Assembly (NCBI GenBank): GCA_002071445.1
Contig: MWFE01000067.1
Span: forward strand, 1 to 64,000
DNA: 64,000 nucleotides
Reading direction: 5' to 3'
DNA from: Bacteroidetes bacterium ADurb.Bin008
GTDB lineage: Bacteria > Bacteroidota > Bacteroidia > Bacteroidales > Tenuifilaceae
Shown here: positions 40,401 through 48,149 of the stretch, one piece after another
How the letters are laid out: each line of letters begins with the position of its first letter
Numbering within the stretch: the stretch's first letter is position 1
The notes under the pieces: generated by a model
Told to the model about the DNA's origin: nothing
What the model saw: only the letters and a program-made list of their open reading frames with translations
Databases searched by the model: none
Position numbers and translations under genes: made by a program

Positions 40401-43400
40401 GAAGTCGGCTTCTTTGCCTGCATATCCCTTACTGGGCGAATTGTCAATGTAAATCACAAGGGTTGCCGTTTCTCCATTATCGTTGATAACCTCCCAGAAG
40501 GTTTCATCATTGACAATGGGCGGCATGGGGTACCAGGCACCCTCGACGAAAGCCTGAAGCGATACTACTTCCGTGGCGTCGTTCCAGGTGATTTGTATTT
40601 CCACAGGATCGTTGGGCCAGTTTTCGTAGAACTCAACCTCATCAGTGTCGAGAGTAGCGTTTATAATCAGAACATCGGTGAGGGTAACCTTATAGTATAT
40701 GGTCGTGGTGCCATTCTCAGCCACAACTGTGGCAACCACCACATCGTCATTGGCAAAAGTCTGTGTTCCGTAATCAGCCTCATCCACAGTGGCGCCATTG
40801 ATGGTAATGGTTACGGTGGCGTTGGCATCGGTTGGAGTAACCACTATACCCGTGAAGTCATCAAAATCGGGAACATATAGCGAGGCACCCTCATCGGTTT
40901 CGGGGTCGTTAACCTGAATTCCGTAAAGTTCCAGCACATCCTCGCCACCCAATTCAAAGGTTGCAAGAGTGGCGTCATTGCTTTTAACAATGAAGTCGTT
41001 GAGATCGCGGGGAACCAATTGGTAGTTTGCATTGTACTGAATAATAACCCCGGTAACATCGAAACTAACTTCGGGAATTGAAGTGCCTATATAATCGACA
41101 TTGTGAAAGTCGGTGCGCAGCACCATGGTGTTGGTTCCGTCAGTAAGGGTGTAGTTAACTCCATTAGCAAAAGTTCCTGATTGAACAATGGAAACATCCT
41201 CCAGGTGTACCAACATGGCCTGTTGGTTGGTACCTATGGCATCTATTGTCATGGATGTTGGTACAACAGCATTCCCTGTACTAACAGGGTCGCCGGGGTT
41301 GGCCAATGGTACAATCCTCATCATATTATTGGCAACGGTCTTGCGCCCAACGAGGCCTGTCATGGCATCGCCCACGTTGTAAACCGAAGTGATGACTCCA
41401 CCGGTATCAAAAATAAGTATGCCCGAGTTGTCATCCTCAATGAACTTACGGTTGTTGAATGCATCGGTGGCGGTTACCAGTGCCGTTCCATCGAACCGGA
41501 ACTCGTCATTGGTGGCATACCCCCTTACATCGTCAATGCTGTTGGCCACAGCACGAATGGTGAAGTTTCCGGTTTCGGCATGGGGTTCTCCATCCACCTG
41601 ATCGGAGATCCTTAACCTGTACTGTGTTCCAAAGACAACATTGACAGGAATCTGAATTAAATACGATCCATCGGTAGCCGGAACCGTTGCCAGCTGATCC
41701 CAATCCCAAGTACCTTCGTTGAGGCGGAATACCTCAATCCTAACATTATCAATATTGGCTGAAGTCCACGTAATCTCCACCTGCTCACCGGCATAGTACG
41801 GACCGGTGTGGGTGCTGGTAAGATCAATGGCTTGGGCAGTGGCAGCAGCGGTAGTAAATGTTGCCGAGGCGGGGGCATCCATCGCGTTGCCCACCTCGTC
41901 CTGAACCGCAGCCATGGTGATGGTATATTCGGAATCGTATTCCAAATCGGCTGAGGGTACAATGGTAATCTTGTTGCCGGTAATGGTGGCGGTGAAAGTA
42001 ACAGGGTTAGCCTCACCATCAACAAAAGTTATAAGCCCCTCAACGTTGGTATTGTCAACAGGGACACCAGTTGTTGTGAAGATGGGCTCGTTGGACGAAA
42101 TAACGGGCTCCACATCAACGGGTACATCCACTGCGCCATGGGCGGGATTGAATGATATAATGGGAGGAAGATTATCCGTTGCAGCCATACCAACCACCCT
42201 GATGTTGTCAATCCTATTGTTTCCGCCCTCGGAAGATGCTCCCGTCAGGATAATCCTAACGGCAAAAGAGGGGTTATGCTCTACACCCTCTACCCCTGTA
42301 AAGTCAATCTCCACCATATGATCTGCAGACCAGCCGACATATTCAGAGATATCAATAGACTCCTTGAGTAGCCAATCAACGCCATTAATGGTATATTGCA
42401 CCTCATGGTTCGAAAAGCCACTAGCTGTACGGGTAGTAGGATAAGAAATTTGAATATCCTCATAACCTACGGTGGAGAATGAAAGTATGAAGTACTCGCC
42501 GTTATTCTCCGATCCCACTCCACCACGCGGGCAGAAACTTCCTCCAGCCACTTCCCCAACAACACCATTGATGGTTGTCCCGGCAAATGAGTATGCCTGA
42601 GTGAAAGTGTAGGTTAACTCACCGTTGCCCAGGGTTGAGGCAATGGGTTGATTCCAGTTAGTATTTGAAGCGGGGGTGTTGTCGTTGAAGTTCCAGTAAA
42701 CGAAAAGTTCAGGTTCCGGAACTATTTCATCAATGGTAACCGTAACCGTAACGCTCTGCGAGGGCATTTCGAAGGTGTACTCTTCACCCGCGGTTATGGT
42801 AGTTGTTGGGTAAACGGTTTCATCGGCACCCTTAACCTCAATGGATGAGAATTCCTTACCTGCTTCAATACCGGAAATGGTTACGGTAACCGTCGCCCCT
42901 TCAGGTGCTTCATCCACGGGATCTGTAACAACGGTTGCTGTACCTCCCACAACATCTGCAATAATAATGTCATAAACCGGAGGAGTATTGTCCACTACGG
43001 AAATAACAAATTCTCTGTGAATACCTATATTAAAACTAATTGTAAGGGTAACCTCATCGCCAGCATTCACACCCGTGAAATAATCCGGGAGGATGGCCAG
43101 AGTTGCCGTACTGCCATCAATATCGGTAACAGTGTAATCGGTATCGAGTACCAGATTGTCTGACCCGTCGTTAATGGAGGCAATGGCAGTGGCGTCGTTC
43201 CATGTGATAACGGTTTCCACGTTGTCGGGAGCGTATAGGTCGAAATCGGCTGCCAGCGGGTTGATGGTTGCGCTTTGCGCAATATTAACTGTAAATACAG
43301 AGGGGTCACCCACATCGAAAACAAGATCAAACCCCAGCTCATCGCCTTCGGATATCCCGTCAATGCCACTAATAAACGTATTGGAGATGCTCAACGTATT

Positions 43401-46400
43401 GCCTGCCAATGTATAATCCGTTCCCAACGACAGCTCATCGGAGTTAAGGAATACGGTAACACCAGTGGCATCATTCCATGTAATCGTGGTGGAAACATCG
43501 GCAGGATTATGCAGGTCGAACAGGGCAACAATCGGGTTGATGGTGGCATTGGTTATGACTGATTCAATCACCGTGATGGTGAATGTGGCAGGATCGCCGA
43601 CATCGAAGTTGATGGTAAGCTCAACTTCATCGTTCTCATTCAATGTCAACCCATTCAAATATGCCTTGTTGATGGTCAGTACATTTCCGGCGATGCTGTA
43701 CTCCGTTCCGGCGGTTAGCTCATCAACCCCGTTGAACACCGATACTACCTTGGTAGCCGCATACCAGGTTATGGTAGTGGTTACATCATCGGGATTGGTC
43801 AGGTCGAATTCGGCATTTTCCGGATCGATGGATGCACCGGCATCCTTATCGCCCCATAGATCGTTAATGGTGATGGGCTTATCAACAACCGTAATGCTGC
43901 GATTAATGCCGACACCCAGTTCTTCCGCTCCCGAAACTGTATTCCTGTAATATTTATACTCGTAGGTTCCGGCCTTTAGGTTCAGAGTAACGGAGTACCA
44001 TGAGGCATCCTTTCCTCCTGTGGCGGTTAACTTCAGGTTGGCATTGTCCCCTGGTTCAACCCATGTTCCATAAATACCTCCAAAATTTCCCGAAATGTAA
44101 ATATCCTCCATATCGGGATCGAACCCCTCGATAACGGAAACATCAACGTTGAAAGTTATGGGGTAAGGAGTCTCCTCGGTGGTAAATGAAACCGATTGAG
44201 TGGCAGTGCCCACATTATTGTCACCCTCCACGGGTGCCAATGTGATGGTGTAAACCGTCTCGTAGTCCAAAGCGGCATTGGGGGTAATGGTAATCAGGTC
44301 TTTTCCCTCGTTGATGGTGGCACCAAAGGCAACATCACCATCCAAAGCATCCTTAAAGGTTATCAGGCTTGCCACATTTTCATTGGTAATCTCGCTATCG
44401 TCAATATTCCGAATGGCCTTATCGAAAGTGATTGTTGGGTTTACTGTAACCGCCACATCGGTAGCGTTATTTAGTGGATCAAAAGTGGCTGCCGGTGGTT
44501 CTCCGATATTTTTTACCGCTTCTGCCCAAGTTTTAGCTATTCTGATTCCGTCAATTACTACTCCCTGAGAAGCATTGTATTGCCTTAAAGCCACGCTACC
44601 GGGGTTAATATCAGATTGGCCAGCATCGGTAAGTGGGCCAATGGTTGGCGTACCCGGTTCTTCTGTTGGCATACTGTCAAAAACAAACAGGCTAACAATG
44701 TCATTGGAAGCGCCCTCAACAATTTCATACTTTAAAACCAGTAAATATGTCGTACCCTTAGTATATGGAGAACCAGTAGTAGAAGTAGCAGTAATGGAAC
44801 CCTTGCTTAGGCCAAAATTGAAATTGCTTCCGGATCCGCCATCCATGAAAACTCTACCTCTGAAAGTAGTTTCAATGGGATTAGGGCCAAGATGGAAAAA
44901 GTATCCACTATAAGTTGAGGTTACATTGGCCAAAAAGGCACAGTAAACAGTTCCGGAAGTTTGGGCAGTGAATGGTTTATTGACATCTTGTCCATTATTA
45001 TCTACATTAGCCGCTCCACCAATATCGGAACCAGCATAGCCGGGAAAGACTAATCCGTCTGTTATATCTATTGCTTGGGTAACACCTCCACTATGATCCG
45101 ACCATCCGTTATCTGTAAGAAGAGCTCCGATGGGGTAATCGAAATCTTCAACAATCACCGAACTTAGGGTAACGGAAACAGCAAGATCATCGTCGTTTAC
45201 CGTGAAATTACGAGTCCAGTCAAAAAGGTTATCGGCAGTAACGGTGTACGTATAGCTGCCGTTGTACAAATCTATGGTTGTTTTCCCTGCGGCATTGGTT
45301 GCTGCCAACGGGGTACCTGCTACGGTTACAATGGCCCCCTCAATGGGATCAGTGCCATCGGTAACGGTGAATGTTACGGTGTATTGAATGGGTATTAACT
45401 CAAACTCAACGGTTACGTTGGAGGTCTCCTGCAGATTGTCAATGGAGAAATCGTTGGTTGTATTGCCTCCCACCGGAGTGCCATTCAAAACCCACTCCTT
45501 CACCTGATAACCGGCCTCGGGCGAAGCTGTAAAGTTGATCTTTTTACCGGCATCAACGAAATCGCCGCTGGTGATTGCAGCACCCCCGTCTATTTGGGCG
45601 GACAGGCTGCCATGGCCGCCCACCACGCTAAAGGTAACCTCATAAGTTACCGATGAGGCAATGGTGGTAAAGGTAATGCTTTGCAATTCTGTTGCGTTAT
45701 CGTTTGCATCCTCAACCGGAGCAATGGCAAGGTAGTAAACCTGATCGTTGAGTAGGTCAGCGGCAGGGACAATGGTTATCACCTTTTTGGTTACATCAAT
45801 GGTGGCATCGAAGGCAACATCTGTGCCCGAAGCGTCGTCGGTTTTAAAGGTAATTAAATCATCAACGTTGGAATCTGTAATCTCTGTATCATCAATATTA
45901 CGGATTGCCTCATTGAAGGTTATGGTTGGGTTAACGTCAATAGCTACATTGGTAGCACCGCCCTCGGGGAGAAAAGTGGCTACTGGAGGGGCATCGTCGC
46001 CTCCTGAAATCTCAAATGCTGTAAATCTAACATTATCAAATCTATTATTTCCTGTTCCACTTGCAGCACTTACAATAACCTTAATATAAACCACCGGTTG
46101 GTTATCAATGGCAGTGATCGACGAAAAATCTACAGACTGCGTAGAGAATGAAGTAGCATTTCTGCCGGTTATTGTTGTGAAAGAATTAAATGCAATCCCA
46201 TCAGTACTATAAAGCCATTCATGATTGGAAAATCCTGTATTGGTTCCGCGGGTAGAATATGAAAGATTTAAGCTTTCATACCCGGTAAGTGATATTTTAA
46301 AAACTATTCCTTTATTGTTAAAATTTGAACTAACATTTACCAGCGAGAGTGCGCCGGTTGCAGCGGTTACGCTGCAAAGATCAGTTACGGGAGCCACTCC

Positions 46401-46640
46401 ACCGTAATAAACAACTGCACCAGAAGTGCCAAGCCAATTATCGGAGCCATTTGTGCCATCTGCATAAATAACTGAACTAGCAGCCATAATGCCACATTCT
46501 GCAGCCACATTTGCTGTTTCATTTCCTGTGGTTGTAGGGAATGTCCAACCTGCAATTGTTTCCTGCCCCCACCCCATATTGCTCCACAGGAGCATGGTGG
46601 CGGCCATAAGGGTTGTTGTGAGTAAACTTTTTAGTTTCAT
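34488..46640 (-). CDS. Giant T9SS-secreted multidomain protein (4050 residues)
   Basis: An N-terminal signal peptide (1-25, ending NMGWGQ) and a C-terminal T9SS sorting domain (about 3970-4050, with INTYPNPF ... GVYLISIENARGERAVRKM) show export to the cell surface or medium. Between them lie Ig-like Big_5 domains at about 215, 714, 1492, 2372, 2969 and 3282, three CBM_X2-like modules (about 934-1220), a starch-binding-like module (about 836-930), cadherin-like beta-sandwich repeats, OB-fold-like regions (about 1700-1900 and 3740-3950) and a lamin-tail domain (about 3397-3540). No catalytic domain is visible. Adhesion or polysaccharide binding is inferred. Internal DNA repeats with a period near 1.79 kb make assembly errors possible. 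Confidence 0.88.
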   Translation of the reverse strand: MKLKSLLTTTLMAATMLLWSNMGWGQETIAGWTFPTTTGNETANVAAECGIMAASSVIYADGTNGSDNWLGTSGAVVYYGGVAPVTDLCSVTAATGALSLVNVSSNFNNKGIVFKISLTGYESLNLSYSTRGTNTGFSNHEWLYSTDGIAFNSFTTITGRNATSFSTQSVDFSSITAIDNQPVVYIKVIVSAASGTGNNRFDNVRFTAFEISGGDDAPPVATFLPEGGATNVAIDVNPTITFNEAIRNIDDTEITDSNVDDLITFKTDDASGTDVAFDATIDVTKKVITIVPAADLLNDQVYYLAIAPVEDANDNATELQSITFTTIASSVTYEVTFSVVGGHGSLSAQIDGGAAITSGDFVDAGKKINFTASPEAGYQVKEWVLNGTPVGGNTTNDFSIDNLQETSNVTVEFELIPIQYTVTFTVTDGTDPIEGAIVTVAGTPLAATNAAGKTTIDLYNGSYTYTVTADNLFDWTRNFTVNDDDLAVSVTLSSVIVEDFDYPIGALLTDNGWSDHSGGVTQAIDITDGLVFPGYAGSDIGGAANVDNNGQDVNKPFTAQTSGTVYCAFLANVTSTYSGYFFHLGPNPIETTFRGRVFMDGGSGSNFNFGLSKGSITATSTTGSPYTKGTTYLLVLKYEIVEGASNDIVSLFVFDSMPTEEPGTPTIGPLTDAGQSDINPGSVALRQYNASQGVVIDGIRIAKTWAEAVKNIGEPPAATFDPLNNATDVAVTVNPTITFDKAIRNIDDSEITNENVASLITFKDALDGDVAFGATINEGKDLITITPNAALDYETVYTITLAPVEGDNNVGTATQSVSFTTEETPYPITFNVDVSVIEGFDPDMEDIYISGNFGGIYGTWVEPGDNANLKLTATGGKDASWYSVTLNLKAGTYEYKYYRNTVSGAEELGVGINRSITVVDKPITINDLWGDKDAGASIDPENAEFDLTNPDDVTTTITWYAATKVVSVFNGVDELTAGTEYSIAGNVLTINKAYLNGLTLNENDEVELTINFDVGDPATFTITVIESVITNATINPIVALFDLHNPADVSTTITWNDATGVTVFLNSDELSLGTDYTLAGNTLSISNTFISGIDGISEGDELGFDLVFDVGDPSVFTVNIAQSATINPLAADFDLYAPDNVETVITWNDATAIASINDGSDNLVLDTDYTVTDIDGSTATLAILPDYFTGVNAGDEVTLTISFNIGIHREFVISVVDNTPPVYDIIIADVVGGTATVVTDPVDEAPEGATVTVTISGIEAGKEFSSIEVKGADETVYPTTTITAGEEYTFEMPSQSVTVTVTIDEIVPEPELFVYWNFNDNTPASNTNWNQPIASTLGNGELTYTFTQAYSFAGTTINGVVGEVAGGSFCPRGGVGSENNGEYFILSFSTVGYEDIQISYPTTRTASGFSNHEVQYTINGVDWLLKESIDISEYVGWSADHMVEIDFTGVEGVEHNPSFAVRIILTGASSEGGNNRIDNIRVVGMAATDNLPPIISFNPAHGAVDVPVDVEPVISSNEPIFTTTGVPVDNTNVEGLITFVDGEANPVTFTATITGNKITIVPSADLEYDSEYTITMAAVQDEVGNAMDAPASATFTTAAATAQAIDLTSTHTGPYYAGEQVEITWTSANIDNVRIEVFRLNEGTWDWDQLATVPATDGSYLIQIPVNVVFGTQYRLRISDQVDGEPHAETGNFTIRAVANSIDDVRGYATNDEFRFDGTALVTATDAFNNRKFIEDDNSGILIFDTGGVITSVYNVGDAMTGLVGRKTVANNMMRIVPLANPGDPVSTGNAVVPTSMTIDAIGTNQQAMLVHLEDVSIVQSGTFANGVNYTLTDGTNTMVLRTDFHNVDYIGTSIPEVSFDVTGVIIQYNANYQLVPRDLNDFIVKSNDATLATFELGGEDVLELYGIQVNDPETDEGASLYVPDFDDFTGIVVTPTDANATVTITINGATVDEADYGTQTFANDDVVVATVVAENGTTTIYYKVTLTDVLIINATLDTDEVEFYENWPNDPVEIQITWNDATEVVSLQAFVEGAWYPMPPIVNDETFWEVINDNGETATLVIYIDNSPSKGYAGKEADFYTGETSLGRVVFNVGNPSEITFIFKLKTFMLTFDVVDGEGNPIPGAAVNVEPVDPDEDAAVVIPLGANQFNVGASQSYNYTVTAAGYEEYQGIEEDVVADKLIDVVLNVDTREVIARWDFENEAKREAVTNGGNDISLYTPDEGNGTISIVGALFTAWVQGNPGAGLAPNSTTWDGEPFNKYWQVVVSTSGYKAIRVSSVQRGSNTGPRDFSIQYSLNGNDWVDAVEDIVVANNFTSGVVSNAELPAECNNQTQLFLRWVNTTEVSVNGGTVAVAGTNRIDDIIITGEPAGHLPPQVTFNPTNGAEEVPVNVEPTITFSKPVRNLDDSEITNGNVAGLIGFTDGSDPVGFTATINEAKTLITITPDALLLKGVAYTITLAPVEDENDNATDTKSATFTTELPSTNATLATFTLGGEDVLILYGIQVNDPEADAGASLYVPEFEDFAGIVVTPTDANATVTITINGTPVDEADYETQPLANGDVVVATVVAENGTTTIYYKVTLTDVQIISATLDTDEVEFYDNWPNDPVEIEITWNDASEVSAIEAFANGVWAPLPPEVNGEPFWQVINDNGETATLVIYIDNSPAKGAGREGDYITGETSLGRVVFNVGNPSEIAFVFKLKTFLLSFDVVDGEGNPIPGATVTVVPLNQNESSAVVLPQGANQFEVGAGESYNYTVTAAGYVTAQGTVDDVMEDQSVEVEMEQLPQEPELIAYWNFNSNVPGNNQNWEQPIASTLGEGVLTYTFTQAYSFAGTTINGVEGEENGGSFAPRGGTDQENNGKYFILSVSTEGYDDIRVSYPTRRTGTGFTHQQVEYTINGTDWIVKETFDISAFTNDWLVNQLVDIDFAGVEGVGNNPNFAVRITLTGASTEAGNNRIDNIKVVGTADQGNLPPIVMFNPANGAVDVPVNVQPIISFSKPVRNLDNSEITNDNVAGLISFTDGTDPVGFTATINEAKTLITIVPNALLLKGEEYTITLSPVEDENDNATDTKSATFTTELPSGVATLATFTLGGEDALQLLGVVVNDPVADAGAILYVDDFTGFVGIEAIPTDANATVTVAINGTIIDEADFATQTFANGDVVLATVKAEDGTTTMYYKVTVVIDERVLELTSPLGGETFHAGDELTITWNSENIANVNLWVCDADGEPLHLINDEGPIPAANGTYTVTIENGVQGSFHIRVSDAIDPTFYDQTATTITIIDELMPSIVSRYPAHEATGVSIIFALSIGFDELITDGTGQFIIRKMSDDSQALAVTSQDFTIDDGTVTLPVANLEFTTEYYIDAVEGVFEDMYGNPSPAITKSGALQWHFTTMDEPDTDLFISEYIEGSGNNKALEIYNPTGIPVSLDNYRIAQATNGGGWEYYHYFPQGAVLAANDVWVIITDAIAPTLFDPANADEVLAYPSVVHFNGNDARAIERTDNGTDYYIIDVFGDPDSDANIDVAGVTGAAVDHTIVRKSSVLTGNTDWAASAGTNADDSEWIVYPINTFDYLGWHFYGLSQEADIIAFSVEYQMAPAVIDTENATVTLEVLHGSGLDAIVPEFTLSAGATAYINGEEQVSGTSVVDFTNPVVYTIVAEDGETEREWTVTITEAAVSTEAEILSFTVEGQASEEVINSQNATVVLRVMPGTDLTALVPQITISLGATIDPASGVAQDFSQPVQYTVTAQDGVTQKIWTVTITTIDLTPIHDIQFTEDESGNSPFAGQAITTSGIVTALHYNAPGGEFQGFFIQDGVGAWNGLYVYDKNLVSIAPSIGDYVVVSGMIKEYYGLTELTFDSQSGVQVEFVVISQGNELPEPFEVSTYDVNGESWESVLVKLTNAECIDANVGFGQKRVDDGSGPTLIDDDIYSAPLSLHVRYDIIGIAHYSYEEYKVLPRSVDDVSVTSVNTIAWGANINTYPNPFIHTIWIDNAHDVVRVNIFNLMGQQLMSIPVNSEDRLSISTDNLPFGVYLISIENARGERAVRKMIKNRY
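36988..40990 (-). repeat. Roughly 1.79-kb-period internal repeats in the giant gene
   Basis: Segments encoding ATLATF-LGGED and the following cadherin-like module occur at about 40.98, 39.19 and 37.38 kb. Stretches downstream (for example 37369-37650 and 39162-39445; 38283-38900 and 40080-40690) are highly similar at the DNA level. A separate WNFN-IASTLG module recurs near 42.7 and 38.25 kb. The order is a mosaic of duplications rather than a clean tandem array. Confidence 0.8.
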
Positions 46641-46900
46641 GGTAGAAAGATTTAGTTAGAATTATTTGAACATTTATTTTTTTGCGATTTTTTTCGGGAT
46701 ATAAATAGCCAAATGTTTGGGAATAAACGATTTTTAACAAAATTTTCCCGCCGCGAAAAAGCGGGAAAGGGTTGTCAAATTACAGCTAATTTTGGTTTGA
46801 TGCAAGAAAATAAAACGGAAAAATGTAATAAAAATACTAGTTGGCTGATAGCAGGGAGGATAGAAAAGCGGGATGGGGGGATTAGATTAAGTCTTACATA
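46641..46900. other. Upstream region of the giant gene
   Basis: About 260 AT-rich bases precede the palindrome-rich block. They should hold the promoter of the 4050-residue protein, but I found no good TAnnTTTG match in the right orientation. The short frames here have no recognisable content. Confidence 0.35.
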
Positions 46901-47153
46901 AGCCTCGTAGAGGCGGAACTATGGTAGCAGCAGCAATACATAGTATGAAAATAAACCCCGTAGGGGTGGCATTATGATATACAATAAATAATACCGCCCT
47001 TACAGGGCTTTGATTTGCTAGATCCTTTTTTTCTACCATAATCGCGCCCCTAACGGGGCTTTTAGATAACTTCGGACAGGGGTTGCAGCGTATCTTTGGG
47101 GCGTAGCCCCAAAATCTTCGTAGAATGTCATAGAGGAACAGAACAACCAGGGG
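46901..47153 (+). repeat. 250-bp duplicated block, copy A
   Basis: This block begins AGCCTCGTAGAGGCGG and ends at ACCAGGGG. It is nearly identical to 47373-47621 except for a few substitutions and small indels (for example GTAGCAGCAGCAA versus GTAGAAGAGA). Each copy holds the same series of palindromes in the same order. Confidence 0.85.
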
Positions 47154-47372
47154 AGGTTCATAAGCAAACTCCGTAGTCCCGACATTGAAGATGTCGGGAT
47201 GAAATTATGGTAGTAATGGAATTATACAAAACATTATTAAACCCCGTAGTCCCGACAATAAAGATGTCGGGATGATATTATAATGTCGCCCTTACAGGGC
47301 TTATTTTTTATCCGCTTTTTCTACCCCTCTCTCGATGGGTTGGGGCGGAGGGGTTAGGGGTGGTCAAACATT

Positions 47373-47621
47373 AGCCTCGTAGAGGCGGAACTATGGTAGA
47401 AGAGATACATAGCATGAAAATAAACCCCGTAGGGGTGGCATTATGATATACAATAAATAATACCGCCCTTACAGGGCTTTGATTTGCTAGATCCATTTTT
47501 CTACCATAATCGCGCCCCTAACGGGGCTTTTAGATAACTTCGGACAGGGGTTGCAGCGTATCTTTTGGGCGTAGCCCCAAAATCTTCGTAGAATGTCATA
47601 GAGGAACAGATCAACCAGGGG
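47373..47621 (+). repeat. 250-bp duplicated block, copy B
   Basis: This is the second copy of 46901-47153 in direct orientation, 220 bases further on. After it the unit GGGGCGTTAGCCCT-AATCTTCGTAGAATG is partly repeated again at about 47620-47690, so the region has grown by stepwise duplication. Confidence 0.85.
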
Positions 47622-48108
47622 CGTTAGCCCTAAAATCTTCGTAGAATGCCATAAAGAAATTGAACAACAAGGGGCGTTAGCCCTGGAATCATTTATTTTT
47701 ATTCAAGCGCATCCATGTGACTGCGCCACAATGTTAAGTTTTTGGGTTTCTAATGGGGCTGAAGCCCTTTTTTAGTTAGCTTTATTACCCGTCGGCTGAC
47801 CCCGATGCTTCGGGGCGGCGGCAATGAATGCATTGAAAAAAATCAAAATATTTTGTAAATAGTTCAGGGGCTGAAGCCCCTGAATAAACTGAATCTGCAA
47901 GGAGCATCTGTTCCGGGCTTTAGCCCGGAAAGTAAAACACCATTATTATACAACACTTTTAAGGCAGTTCTATTGCCGTTGCCTTAAGGCAACGGCAATA
48001 GAAAACAAACAATGCATAGGCTTTAGCCTCATTAATGCGTCACTTACCCTCAAAGATTGACTTGGAGTCAAGCCTTGAGTTCCCCCCCCTTGGCACGGAA
48101 TAAAAAAA

Positions 48109-48128
48109 ACCCCGGTTGCCCGGGGTTT
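48109..48128 (-). terminator. Terminator of the 1234-residue T9SS gene
   Basis: AACCCCGG-TTGC-CCGGGGTT with a following T run on the minus strand (48102-48109), 21 bases after the stop codon. It is identical in stem and loop to the terminator at 34444-34463. Confidence 0.9.
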
Positions 48129-48149
48129 TACATGGCAAATCACACAAAA

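Larger units (their letters stand above)
46901..48060. repeat. Palindrome-rich REP-like intergenic region
   Basis: This 1.2-kb non-coding block is full of short GC-rich palindromes in AT-rich surroundings: CCTCGTAGAGG, CCCCGTAGGGG, GCCCTTACAGGGC, GCCCCTAACGGGGC, GGGGCGTAGCCCC, GGGGCTGAAGCCCC, CCGGGCTTTAGCCCGG and TTGCCTTAAGGCAA. Two copies of GTCCCGACA-N7-TGTCGGGA-type elements occur near 47175 and 47250. They resemble the REP/BIME-like dispersed palindromes seen in many Bacteroidota genomes. No transposase is present here. Confidence 0.75.

Noticed and set aside
46901..48060. Possible CRISPR array
   Set aside because: The repeats are of many different kinds, are palindromic, vary in length and have irregular spacing; no cas genes are near.
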